The position numbers and the translations under genes are program-made. Under the pieces are notes generated by a model. It saw only the letters and a list, made by a program, of their open reading frames with translations. It did no database searches and was not told the DNA's origin. Shown one piece after another: positions 6,245 to 13,584 of a DNA stretch of 13,584 nucleotides (the stretch's first letter is position 1; every line of letters begins with the position of its first letter). This stretch comes from Porphyromonadaceae bacterium UBA4277. Its GTDB lineage: Bacteria; Bacteroidota; Bacteroidia; Bacteroidales; Muribaculaceae. Where the stretch lies: assembly GCA_002395965.1 (NCBI GenBank), contig DGVT01000108.1, positions 1 through 13,584 on the forward strand. Reading direction: 5' to 3'.

Positions 6245-7479
6245 AACTGCTCGTAAACAATATTGCCACCCTCGCCGGTATCGACGGCGGGGGTGTGCTC
6301 CGTAAAGCCGGTGCCGACATGGCCACGTTTGACACCATCGAAAATGCGTGGATGCTGTGTGAAGACGGCATCATCTCCGACTTCGACACCACCGACAACC
6401 GCCCGGCACCCACCCAGGCCGACACCATAGTAGATGCAGCCGGAGGAACCGTGCTGCCCAGCTGGTGCGACTCGCACACACACATTGTGTATGCCGGCAG
6501 CCGCGAACAGGAGTTTGTAGATAAAATCAACGGACTGAGCTATGCCGAGATTGCCAAGCGCGGAGGCGGCATACTCAACAGCGCCGACCGACTGCACACC
6601 ATGACCGAAGATCAGCTCTACGAGCAGGCCATGCAGCGTGTTAACGAGGTGATAAAAAAAGGCACCGGAGCCATCGAGATCAAAAGCGGCTACGGACTCA
6701 ACACCCAGGACGAGCTGAAGATGCTGCGTGTGATAGCACGCATTCAAGAGAGCACGCGCCTGAGAGTGATGGCTACCTTCCTCGGAGCTCATGCCGTGGG
6801 ACGCGAGTATGCCGGGCGCCAGGCCGACTACGTTAACCTCGTTATCAACGAGATGATTCCCGCGGTGGCTGCCGAAGGACTCGCCGACTTCGTGGACGTG
6901 TTCTGCGACCAGGGTTTCTTCACACCCGACGAGACCGCACGCATCCTTGAAGCGGGAGCCAAACATGGCATGCGAGGCAAGATACACGGCCAGGAACTGG
7001 CACCATCGGGCGGCGTGGAAGTGGCGGTGAAGCACCATGCACTGTCGGTTGACCACCTCGAAAGCATGACCGACGACGACATCGCACTCATGCGCAATGC
7101 CGAGACTATGCCCACAGCACTGCCGGGCACGTCGTTCTTCCTGAACATGCCGTTTGCACCGGGCCGAAAGATGATTGATGCCGGACTGCCCTTGACCATC
7201 GCCAGCGACTATAACCCGGGCTCCACACCCAGCGGCGACATGAAATTTGTGGTGTCGTTGGCATGCATCAAGATGCGACTGCAACCCGCCGAAGCGCTTA
7301 ACGCCGCTACCATCAACGGCGCCGCTGCTATGGGACTGAGCGCCGACTACGGCTCAATAGCCGTGGGCAAGGTGGCAAACTTCTTTATCACACGCCCCAT
7401 CCCGAGCATCGACTTCATCCCGTATGCCTACACCACGCCCATCATCGAACGCACCTTCCTGGCGGGCGACGAGGTGTAA
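6241..7479 (+). CDS. hutI: Imidazolonepropionase
   Basis: 412 residues, the family's usual length. It opens the ring of 4-imidazolone-5-propionate to give N-formimino-L-glutamate, the third step of histidine degradation, and its product is the substrate of the FtcD protein on the other strand. It belongs to the amidohydrolase superfamily (TIM barrel, one metal ion). The metal ligands H79 and H81 lie in DSHTHIVYAG. Further signatures are SGYGLNTQDELKMLR, HGQELAPSGGVEVA, ALSVDHLE and the late SDYNPGS, which holds the conserved aspartate. The C-terminus GSIAVGKVANFFI returns to the small beta domain. The start overlaps the hutH stop by 4 bp, a sign of tight co-expression. The adjacent urocanate hydratase gene seen in many hut clusters is not here. 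Confidence 0.97.
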   Translation: MKLLVNNIATLAGIDGGGVLRKAGADMATFDTIENAWMLCEDGIISDFDTTDNRPAPTQADTIVDAAGGTVLPSWCDSHTHIVYAGSREQEFVDKINGLSYAEIAKRGGGILNSADRLHTMTEDQLYEQAMQRVNEVIKKGTGAIEIKSGYGLNTQDELKMLRVIARIQESTRLRVMATFLGAHAVGREYAGRQADYVNLVINEMIPAVAAEGLADFVDVFCDQGFFTPDETARILEAGAKHGMRGKIHGQELAPSGGVEVAVKHHALSVDHLESMTDDDIALMRNAETMPTALPGTSFFLNMPFAPGRKMIDAGLPLTIASDYNPGSTPSGDMKFVVSLACIKMRLQPAEALNAATINGAAAMGLSADYGSIAVGKVANFFITRPIPSIDFIPYAYTTPIIERTFLAGDEV

Positions 7480-7580
7480 CAATTTGAGTAATAGCGCATC
7501 CCCTCGCTGACTGCTGCCATGTTGGACTTCTAGCATGTTTGAGTTCACAAGAGACGAATAAGAAAGAGACTGCGATTGAC

Positions 7581-7613
7581 ATTGCCGGCGGGTAATCCCC
7601 GCCGGTAATTTTG
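7581..7613 (+). terminator. Terminator-like hairpin after hutI, overlapping a promoter
   Basis: ATTGCCGGCGGG (7581-7592) pairs with CCCGCCGGTAAT (7598-7609), 12 bp including one G-U in RNA, over a 5-nt loop TAATC, followed by TTTG. It lies about 100 bp after the hutI stop. The right foot also forms a -7 box, so the palindrome may equally be an operator. From 7480 to 7580 I see no gene. Confidence 0.6.
7606..7613 (+). promoter_or_regulatory. Probable -7 promoter box of the portal-like gene
   Basis: TAATTTTG matches the Bacteroidetes TAnnTTTG box exactly, 22 bp before the ATG at 7636. A TTG at 7582-7584, 21 bp upstream, could serve as a -33 element. Both boxes lie at the feet of the palindrome 7581-7609. 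Confidence 0.55.
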
Positions 7614-7635
7614 TGCCCGTTCAACTAAATTTACC

Positions 7636-9087
7636 ATGAAAATGACACTATCTTTTAACAACGAAACGGGCACCACAATCCCTGCCGATGTGCAGGTGTT
7701 GCATCGTGCTTTCGAAGCGTGGATGAACAGCAGCAACCTGCGTAGCTCGCGGGCAAGAAACAAACGTTTCACCTTTGGCAACCAGTGGGGCGACCTGTCG
7801 GTCAACGCCGATGGCGATGCCGTCACCGACTGGGAGCGTTTCTCACGTGCCGGCACCACACCTGTCACCAACAACATGATACGCCAGTTGGTAAAGACCG
7901 TTGTGGGACGCTTTCGCGCACAGGTCATCGACAAGGAGAAGAAAGCCGGCACGGGCAGCGACGCCGCTTCACAGCACACTACCGGTTGCGAACTCAATGA
8001 GCTCGATGCGCGAGCTCTGGAGGAGTTTCTCATCTCGGGCTGCTGCATACAGCGCATCGACCGCATTGACGAGCCTAACGGGAGCTCCCACACCTTCGTC
8101 GCAAACGTGAACCCCACCCGACTCATCGTGAATGCCTTTTCCGACCCTCTGAACCGCGACTGCCGCATGGTGGGACAGTTGCACGACCTCTCCATCGCCC
8201 AACTGCTGCGACGTGTGGCTGGCGGCTCACGGCGCAAAGCGGCATGGGTGCGCAGGCTCTACTGCGAACAAGCCGACAGCCGCACGGCAGCCTGTCGCAC
8301 ACAGCTGGGCGCCGACAACCAGGCGGCCGACGACTTCTGGCTACCGAGCGAGACCGACCGCCTGAGGGCCATCGAGGTGTGGACGCTCGAGAGCCGCGAG
8401 GTGATGGTGTGCCACAACAAGCGCACGGCACAGCTCGAAGTGGTGCCCGTGGCACAAGCACGCAAGCTGCGGGCTCGCAGCGATGTGGCCATGCGATGGG
8501 ACGTGCTCAACTTCTGGCACTGCCGCTGGTTCTCGCCCATGGGCGACCTGCTCGCCGAGTGGGACGCACAGCAGGGCACTCACCCCTTTGTGATGCGCTT
8601 CTACCCGCTCATCGATGGCGAGGTGCACTCGATGGTCGAGGACGTTATCGACCAGCAGAAGTATCTCAACCGACTCATCAGCCTCGTCGATCAGGCTATG
8701 ATGAACAGTGCCAAAGGGGTGCTGCTATACCCCGACACGGCACTGCCCGACGGACTCACATGGAACGACGTGCGACGCGTGTGGAGCTCACCGGGCGGCA
8801 TACTTCCCTACTCGCCCACGCTGAGCGATGCACGACCCGAGCAAATTCAAGCCAACGCTACCGACTTCGGGGCTTACGACATGATCAACCTGCAGATGAA
8901 ACTGCTCGAAGAGATTTCGGGTGTGCATGGTGCACTGCAGGGCAAAAACGTGGCCACAGGCGGCTCGGCATCGCTCTATCAGATGCAGAGCGAGAATGCC
9001 GACATTGCGCTGACCGACATCTACGACTCGTTCAATGCCTTCCGCCGCCAGCGAGATGCGTTGCTAATTATGAATGATGAATTATGA
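7636..9087 (+). CDS. Orphan phage portal-like protein, C-terminus apparently lost
   Basis: 483 residues resembling tailed-phage portal proteins, probably of the P22 type. The evidence is overall pattern rather than one motif: an N-terminal FTFGNQWGD region, PVTNNMIRQLVKTVVGRF, HPFVMRFYPLIDGEVHSMVEDVIDQQ (split here only for naming, about 314-339), SAKGVLLYPD, and LLEEISGVHGALQGK followed by a Ser-rich turn and SLYQMQSENA. Portal proteins form the dodecameric ring at a capsid vertex through which DNA is packaged. P22-type portals are usually 600-720 residues, so this one is short. The last codons (LIMNDEL and stop) are written by the ATTATGA heptamer array at 9067, which suggests that the original 3' end was lost. 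No terminase, capsid or tail gene is near. It is therefore a prophage relic or a domesticated gene; the long intact frame argues against advanced decay. Family call moderate. Confidence 0.65.
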   Translation: MKMTLSFNNETGTTIPADVQVLHRAFEAWMNSSNLRSSRARNKRFTFGNQWGDLSVNADGDAVTDWERFSRAGTTPVTNNMIRQLVKTVVGRFRAQVIDKEKKAGTGSDAASQHTTGCELNELDARALEEFLISGCCIQRIDRIDEPNGSSHTFVANVNPTRLIVNAFSDPLNRDCRMVGQLHDLSIAQLLRRVAGGSRRKAAWVRRLYCEQADSRTAACRTQLGADNQAADDFWLPSETDRLRAIEVWTLESREVMVCHNKRTAQLEVVPVAQARKLRARSDVAMRWDVLNFWHCRWFSPMGDLLAEWDAQQGTHPFVMRFYPLIDGEVHSMVEDVIDQQKYLNRLISLVDQAMMNSAKGVLLYPDTALPDGLTWNDVRRVWSSPGGILPYSPTLSDARPEQIQANATDFGAYDMINLQMKLLEEISGVHGALQGKNVATGGSASLYQMQSENADIALTDIYDSFNAFRRQRDALLIMNDEL

Positions 9088-9094
9088 ATTAAGA
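9067..9094 (+). repeat. AT-rich heptamer array, copy 2
   Basis: Four units in register: ATTATGA, ATGATGA, ATTATGA and ATTAAGA. The array supplies the last codons and the stop of the portal-like gene. GAATTATGAATTA (9079-9091) is repeated in inverse orientation at 9179-9191. Confidence 0.8.
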
Positions 9095-9129
9095 ATGGGG
9101 CTGGCGCAGATTGTGTGCGTCAGCCCCAT
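9095..9129 (-). terminator. Terminator hairpin between the portal-like gene and the large secreted-protein gene
   Basis: ATGGGGCTGGCGCA (9095-9108) pairs with TGCGTCAGCCCCAT (9116-9129), 14 bp with one mismatch that is G-U in plus-strand RNA, over a 7-nt loop. It lies between convergent genes, about 80 bp past the stop of the minus-strand gene and directly after the portal-like stop. Neither side has a strong T-run, so it may act on both strands or as a 3'-end stabiliser. Confidence 0.65.
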
Positions 9130-9175
9130 GGCTATTAATCGCTACCGCTCGCCCTTGTCAGGCTTCATTGCATCG

Positions 9176-9210
9176 CGATAATTCATAATTCCTAATTCAG
9201 CATTCTGAAT
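9176..9210 (-). repeat. AT-rich heptamer array, copy 3
   Basis: On the minus strand this reads ATTCAGA, ATGCTGA, ATTAGGA, ATTATGA and ATTATCG, five units in register starting at the last base of the stop codon of the large minus-strand gene. AATTCAG/CTGAATT (9194-9200/9205-9211) is also a small palindrome. The 9130-9175 stretch between the hairpin and this array holds nothing I recognise. Confidence 0.75.
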
Positions 9211-12200
9211 TACTTAACTACCTTGCTGGTCGAGGTCGTTCCGTCGCTATAACGAGTCACCACGATGTTCACGCCGTCGAACGGGCTGTTGCTCATCTTG
9301 CCCGTAACATCCACATAGCTAACGCTCACCACCTGCTTGACGGCAGCATCGCCGGTCAGGTCTTTAATGCCGGTAATGAGATTATGCTCATCGGTAGCAC
9401 TCAGGTTGAGCGGAGACACGATGTAGCGCGACGAGGTCACATTATTAGGCTTGGGCTTAACGTTGCCATCGTTGGCACTGCCATCGGCACGACGCGGTGC
9501 CGAAGCACTGCCACCGGCAGTTCCTTCGTCTATGAGGCGAACGATACCCTTGAACTGATACAGCTTGTTGTCAACCAAATCGGCCGATACATCGCCATTC
9601 TGATTCATATCCCACTTCACCTTGAAGTAACCGTTCAGGTTAAAGCCATTCATGTAGTATTCCTTGCCGGTGATATCTAAGTAATAGGTGGCGCGGTCAC
9701 ACACCACAAACTCGTTATTGCCATTGTACAGAGCCCAGGTGATGTCGGCATACTCTTGCGGCTTGGGAGTGACGAAGAACATGTTAAACTCATGATTATA
9801 GGGGTCAACACCCTTCTGGCTGCCAACGAAGCTGCTGGTGATAAACACGTTGGGGCTGTCCTTGTAGTTGTTGTCGGCAAGCGTGGCGGCATCGGGCAGT
9901 GCCTGCAGTGCAAGGTGCATCTCGGGATTGAAGTTGTTAACCAGCTGACCACGCACGCTCTCGGCAGGCAGCACTTTGCCCACATAGTCCCTCAGCAGTG
10001 CTAACTGTGCATCCTTGTTGCCTTCAACGTTGTCATAGCCAGGATATTGGGTAGAGAGTGTGAGCTTCACCCAGTTGCTCTGGTCGTAGCGGTCGGGACG
10101 CTTGGGGAAGTAATTCTCATATTGCGTGCCATAGAAAGCATAATACTCGCGCATATAATCGACCTGTCCTTCCTGCTGGAGCGACTTGTCAACATATTGC
10201 GTGGTCACGAAGTTGTTCATGTCCTTGCAGTAGAGTGCGCCATAGAGTGTCACAGGCACATTATCGACCATCACAGTGGTCTCGGCCAGCGGATCGAAAT
10301 ACACGCCCACGAGGTCTTCCTCGATAGTATAGACGGGACCGTTGACCACGCCGTTGCGGATGATGTTGCCCAACGAGCGACCCAGCACAATCACGCCGCA
10401 GTAATCGTAGCAGGTTCCAGTGCTGTAGGCAAAGTCGCTACTCTGCTCCTTGGCTGCAGTAGTGGGGCCACCTGTGCCATAGTCATGGTTTTCACCTTCT
10501 TGATGTCCATAGCTGTGATTGTCATCAATACCGTTGTTGAACAGGATGCCAACCTGACTTTCACTGGTAATTCCCGCTGCATTATAGACTGCCGTGAGGT
10601 CGATGCGCCACACTTCGTAGCCGTCCTTGTCATAGCCCACGAGCTCGCACAGCGCACCGGGGTAGCACGGGTTGCCTTCGTAGGGTTTCGGCGGGGTGAG
10701 CATGTCGTGGTTCACACCGTTTGCATCGGTGTACCAGGCATGGCAGAAGACATTGTCCCATCCAGGTGTGTTGGTAAAGTATGCATATTTGTGTCCCTCG
10801 ATCATCACAGCGCAATCGGCAGCCTCTTGAGCGGCGGCAGCATAGTAGTCGCGCGTGAAATCATCGAGTGCAGTACCTGTAGCCGGCCAAGTTAGGAAGA
10901 GTTCGCCCGACTTTCGCCACTGTATGTCGGTCATATTATCATTCAACTCGTCATCAAGATGATTGGCGTAGTCATAGTCATTACGGGTAAACCAGAAGTC
11001 GCAAATTGCTCCGCCATTCACTTCCCAGGTCCACCACTTGCGTCCGTCGGCAGTGGTAATAGTGTTAGCCTCGTTTGGAGTGTTATTAGCAAAGAACACA
11101 CGGCGGTTGGTTGCAATCTCTTTGCGTGACGGGCGGTCGACATGTATGTAATCCGTGTTCTCTTTATTACGTTCCTTATCGTATGCCCACAGCTTGGGCT
11201 TGGAGACATTGCTTGTCTGCTCAAGGTGAATAATCACCTTGCTGCCAAGGACCTCAGCCATCTTGTAAAGCGCCAGTGTGCCTGCTGTGGGGTTAACTAC
11301 CACGCGGTAAGTACCTGCGGTACCTTCGTCCATCTTGAAGTCCTTGGTGCTTCCGGCAAGCAAGGCATTCTCAAGCACGATGTTCAGTTGTTCGTTAGTG
11401 ACGATCCATTCGTTGCCATCGGCTTTTGCGCCTAATCGCTTGTCATCGGCAGGCCAGGTTTTTTCATCGTCACCCAGTTGCTTGGTGAACTGGAAAGTGC
11501 CACCCTCGGCAAGCGTGACACCAGTAAGAGTATAGGTCACGCCATCAGTGGTCAGCATCGGCACACCGGCATTGGCAGCCCAATGGCTACCATAATACAT
11601 ATAGAGTGCATCATAGTCACGAGTGATGGTCACGGTCCAGGTCTTCGAGTCAAAGGTGATGTCGTAGTAGGCCGTTTCCTCCATATTGAATGTCTTGTCC
11701 TGTTCTGCCCACAACTGCAAGGGGAGTGGCGTGGGATTGGTCTTGTCGGTCATCGCGTTGGTAACCAACCACTGGTCACCGTCGGCAGTAGAGTTGAGAC
11801 GGTACTGCTTGAGCTCGTCCCAGGCATTTTCGTTAGTTCCCAGCTGAGTGGCAAAGGCAAAAGTTGCACCGGCAATGATCTGCACCTTGTTGAGCGAGAA
11901 CGTGCCGTCACCGTTGTCGGTCAGCTCGGTACCTACGTTTGCCGCCCAGGGGTTACCACCCACCTGTCCGATGACATACATCTTGCCCGTAGGAGCGGGC
12001 ACGCGGCGATACTTGGTAGCACCGTCGTAGTAGTAATAAGCCACGGGGTCGGTCTGAATGATGTCGGCAGTCTGCTTTTTATTCTCCCCGTCTTGGCCAT
12101 TATTAAAGATGATTTTTATCTGATTATCATAGGTCTCATAGGTTTTCTTATACCAAGTGTTGCCATCGGCAAGTTGCTCAGTACCACTCATTTCAGTTCC

Positions 12201-13584
12201 TGGCCAAACGCCATTCCATTCAGGGTCGAAACTATAGAGGTAAGGAGCATTGTTGGCAAGCACATAGACGGTGAATGAGTTAGCGGCCAGGTCGCCGGAG
12301 CGTGTGGCAGTCCATTCGTTGGTGATAATGTTATAGGTTATTGTCCACACTCCGGCGTTTGTCACATTGTAAATACCGGTCTGCCCTTTTGAAGCCGTTC
12401 CGTTTGCCGATGTGCCGGAGATAGTAACATTACCATTATTATTTCCATAGAAATTGGCCTTGTCATTATCCCAGTTATTAGTGTATGTTGTGGTGAATAC
12501 AAACCAGTCGTTGCCATAGAAAGGTACATCGGTAGCTGTGAAATTGATACCGTCGGTAGTAGTCATCGCCACATTGGTAGCCGATGAATATTGGTTTCCA
12601 TTGGGCCAATAAACTAATGAGCGACGATTGGGATCATAGTCGCTACTCACAGCTTCCATGCTGTAGCCGTTGAAAGCGTAATAGTAGGTTTGACCATTCT
12701 CAGGGCTGCTGAGCGTGGCGGTGATGCCGCCACCATTGTTAGCAATAGCTACCGAGGCAGGTAAAGTGGTGCCACTGTAGCTGTAGGTGTACCACTGGCA
12801 GTTAGTGCCAGAAATAGTGCTTGACAGCGTTGTACCATTAACCTTAGGGGCACCTGTTGCGTCATAGACATTAACCGTGAAGGATTTGTTTGAAGTCGCT
12901 GGCTTTTCAGGCCATACGATGGAACCAAGAGAACTTCCGGATTGGTATGAAACGTTGCCCCATCCTGTATTGGTGTAATACCCACCTTTATGGTATGGAG
13001 CACTGCCTTCATTCCATTTTGAACTACCATCGGAACTCATACGCTTGAAGTAGAAAGTCGTGTTCTCTTCAACCGATGCGCTCTTGGTATAAAGGTAAAT
13101 GGGGTTACCATTTTTGATGCCCCCGACTTTTGTCATCCAAACATCAGCACTTCCATCCCAGACTTGGAATCTCGCACTCTCTTTTTCCCAATAAGATGTA
13201 CTAGTTTCAAGGAAACAATAGGCATTATTACCTTTGCAGGATGTAAGATTGATAGCTTTTTTCCCTGAACCGTTATAATAATAGTAATTATCGCCTGTTG
13301 ACGCATTCAAATCTACAGTCTGATTAGTCCAATCGTTTGAATTGTTCATTTGGGTCTGCAAGCAAAAATCCATTGAGGACACTCCTGTGAATGTGGCATA
13401 ATACCATGTCCCGGTAGCATTAGTCACAGAACCTTCTGTTAATTGCTTTGATTCGGCACCCGAAGTCCAAGTGTGTACCCAAGGCGCACTTGAGGTACCA
13501 TACACCCAAATGGTGACGTCGGCGTGGGCGGCGGGCCAGGCGGTGGCGAGGCACAGCAGCACGAGCGTCCATCGCCTGAAGGTT
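9210..13584 (-). CDS. Large secreted multi-module protein with starch-binding-like domains (5' end outside window)
   Basis: At least 1457 residues; the frame stays open to the right edge, so the start lies outside. Residue numbers here count from the in-frame GTG at 13562. The upstream codons read TFRRWT, then LVLLCLATAWPAAHA and DVT, a signal peptidase I signal with likely cleavage after AHA. GTG is thus probably not the true start. Residues 431-515 (PYLYSFDPEWNGVWPGTEM, later IIFNNGQ) resemble a family 26 starch-binding module, and 925-1010 (WYTDANG, GILFNNG) looks like a diverged second one. Residues about 315-422, 525-648 and 651-768 appear to be three copies of a SusE/SusF-like beta module with an AANxG, TTDG and GxxFxF pattern. 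The tail (about 1393-1450), ending VVTRYSDGTTSTSKVVK, resembles a type IX sorting domain. No glycosidase active site was recognised; a surface glycan-binding role is inferred. Confidence 0.8.
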   Translation of the reverse strand, partial: TFRRWTLVLLCLATAWPAAHADVTIWVYGTSSAPWVHTWTSGAESKQLTEGSVTNATGTWYYATFTGVSSMDFCLQTQMNNSNDWTNQTVDLNASTGDNYYYYNGSGKKAINLTSCKGNNAYCFLETSTSYWEKESARFQVWDGSADVWMTKVGGIKNGNPIYLYTKSASVEENTTFYFKRMSSDGSSKWNEGSAPYHKGGYYTNTGWGNVSYQSGSSLGSIVWPEKPATSNKSFTVNVYDATGAPKVNGTTLSSTISGTNCQWYTYSYSGTTLPASVAIANNGGGITATLSSPENGQTYYYAFNGYSMEAVSSDYDPNRRSLVYWPNGNQYSSATNVAMTTTDGINFTATDVPFYGNDWFVFTTTYTNNWDNDKANFYGNNNGNVTISGTSANGTASKGQTGIYNVTNAGVWTITYNIITNEWTATRSGDLAANSFTVYVLANNAPYLYSFDPEWNGVWPGTEMSGTEQLADGNTWYKKTYETYDNQIKIIFNNGQDGENKKQTADIIQTDPVAYYYYDGATKYRRVPAPTGKMYVIGQVGGNPWAANVGTELTDNGDGTFSLNKVQIIAGATFAFATQLGTNENAWDELKQYRLNSTADGDQWLVTNAMTDKTNPTPLPLQLWAEQDKTFNMEETAYYDITFDSKTWTVTITRDYDALYMYYGSHWAANAGVPMLTTDGVTYTLTGVTLAEGGTFQFTKQLGDDEKTWPADDKRLGAKADGNEWIVTNEQLNIVLENALLAGSTKDFKMDEGTAGTYRVVVNPTAGTLALYKMAEVLGSKVIIHLEQTSNVSKPKLWAYDKERNKENTDYIHVDRPSRKEIATNRRVFFANNTPNEANTITTADGRKWWTWEVNGGAICDFWFTRNDYDYANHLDDELNDNMTDIQWRKSGELFLTWPATGTALDDFTRDYYAAAAQEAADCAVMIEGHKYAYFTNTPGWDNVFCHAWYTDANGVNHDMLTPPKPYEGNPCYPGALCELVGYDKDGYEVWRIDLTAVYNAAGITSESQVGILFNNGIDDNHSYGHQEGENHDYGTGGPTTAAKEQSSDFAYSTGTCYDYCGVIVLGRSLGNIIRNGVVNGPVYTIEEDLVGVYFDPLAETTVMVDNVPVTLYGALYCKDMNNFVTTQYVDKSLQQEGQVDYMREYYAFYGTQYENYFPKRPDRYDQSNWVKLTLSTQYPGYDNVEGNKDAQLALLRDYVGKVLPAESVRGQLVNNFNPEMHLALQALPDAATLADNNYKDSPNVFITSSFVGSQKGVDPYNHEFNMFFVTPKPQEYADITWALYNGNNEFVVCDRATYYLDITGKEYYMNGFNLNGYFKVKWDMNQNGDVSADLVDNKLYQFKGIVRLIDEGTAGGSASAPRRADGSANDGNVKPKPNNVTSSRYIVSPLNLSATDEHNLITGIKDLTGDAAVKQVVSVSYVDVTGKMSNSPFDGVNIVVTRYSDGTTSTSKVVK

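Noticed and set aside
6238..7284. Minus-strand 348-codon open frame opposite hutI
   Set aside because: It is antisense to a fully recognised HutI and is explained by codon bias.
13560..13562. GTG at 13562 as the true start of the large minus-strand gene
   Set aside because: The codons before it continue a basic n-region (FRRWT) leading into the hydrophobic signal core, so the start is more likely outside the window.

Overview
The window looks like a chromosomal segment of a gut Bacteroidales, of Muribaculaceae or Prevotellaceae type. Four things point there: -7 boxes of the Bacteroidetes form TAnnTTTG, leaders without a Shine-Dalgarno sequence, a large secreted protein with starch-binding-like modules and a type IX-like C-terminal tail, and a histidine pathway of the FtcD/cyclodeaminase type. 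All assignments come from reading the sequence; no database search was possible.

Layout from left to right: a tRNA-Asn (its first base lies just outside the window) with a strong terminator; a PhzF-family isomerase (+); a bidirectional-looking hairpin; a fused glutamate formimidoyltransferase/formimidoyl-THF cyclodeaminase (-); a 449-bp repeat-rich intergenic region; a GT4-type glycosyltransferase (+); a second repeat-rich region of 334 bp; a hutH-hutI operon (+) with a 4-bp ATGA overlap; a hairpin fused to a promoter; a phage portal-like gene (+) whose 3' end dissolves into an AT-rich repeat; a terminator; and a protein of more than 1450 residues (-) that runs off the right edge.

Functionally, HutH (histidine to urocanate), HutI (imidazolonepropionate to formiminoglutamate) and FtcD-FchA (formiminoglutamate to glutamate, methenyl-THF and ammonia) form one catabolic route. 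Urocanate hydratase (HutU), the second step, is absent here and must be encoded elsewhere if the route works.

The most unusual content is non-coding. Four arrays of an AT-rich heptamer (ATTATGA-like) lie at gene ends or promoters, and two arrays of 9-bp units lie beside two of them. Upstream of both histidine-catabolism units, which lie on opposite strands and flank the glycosyltransferase, the order is the same: gene, TAnnTTTG box, 7-nt spacer, heptamer array, 9-mer array. The distance from the TCTTAAT heptamer to the -7 box differs by exactly one heptamer. This shared geometry is the main candidate for an undescribed regulatory or dispersed element.
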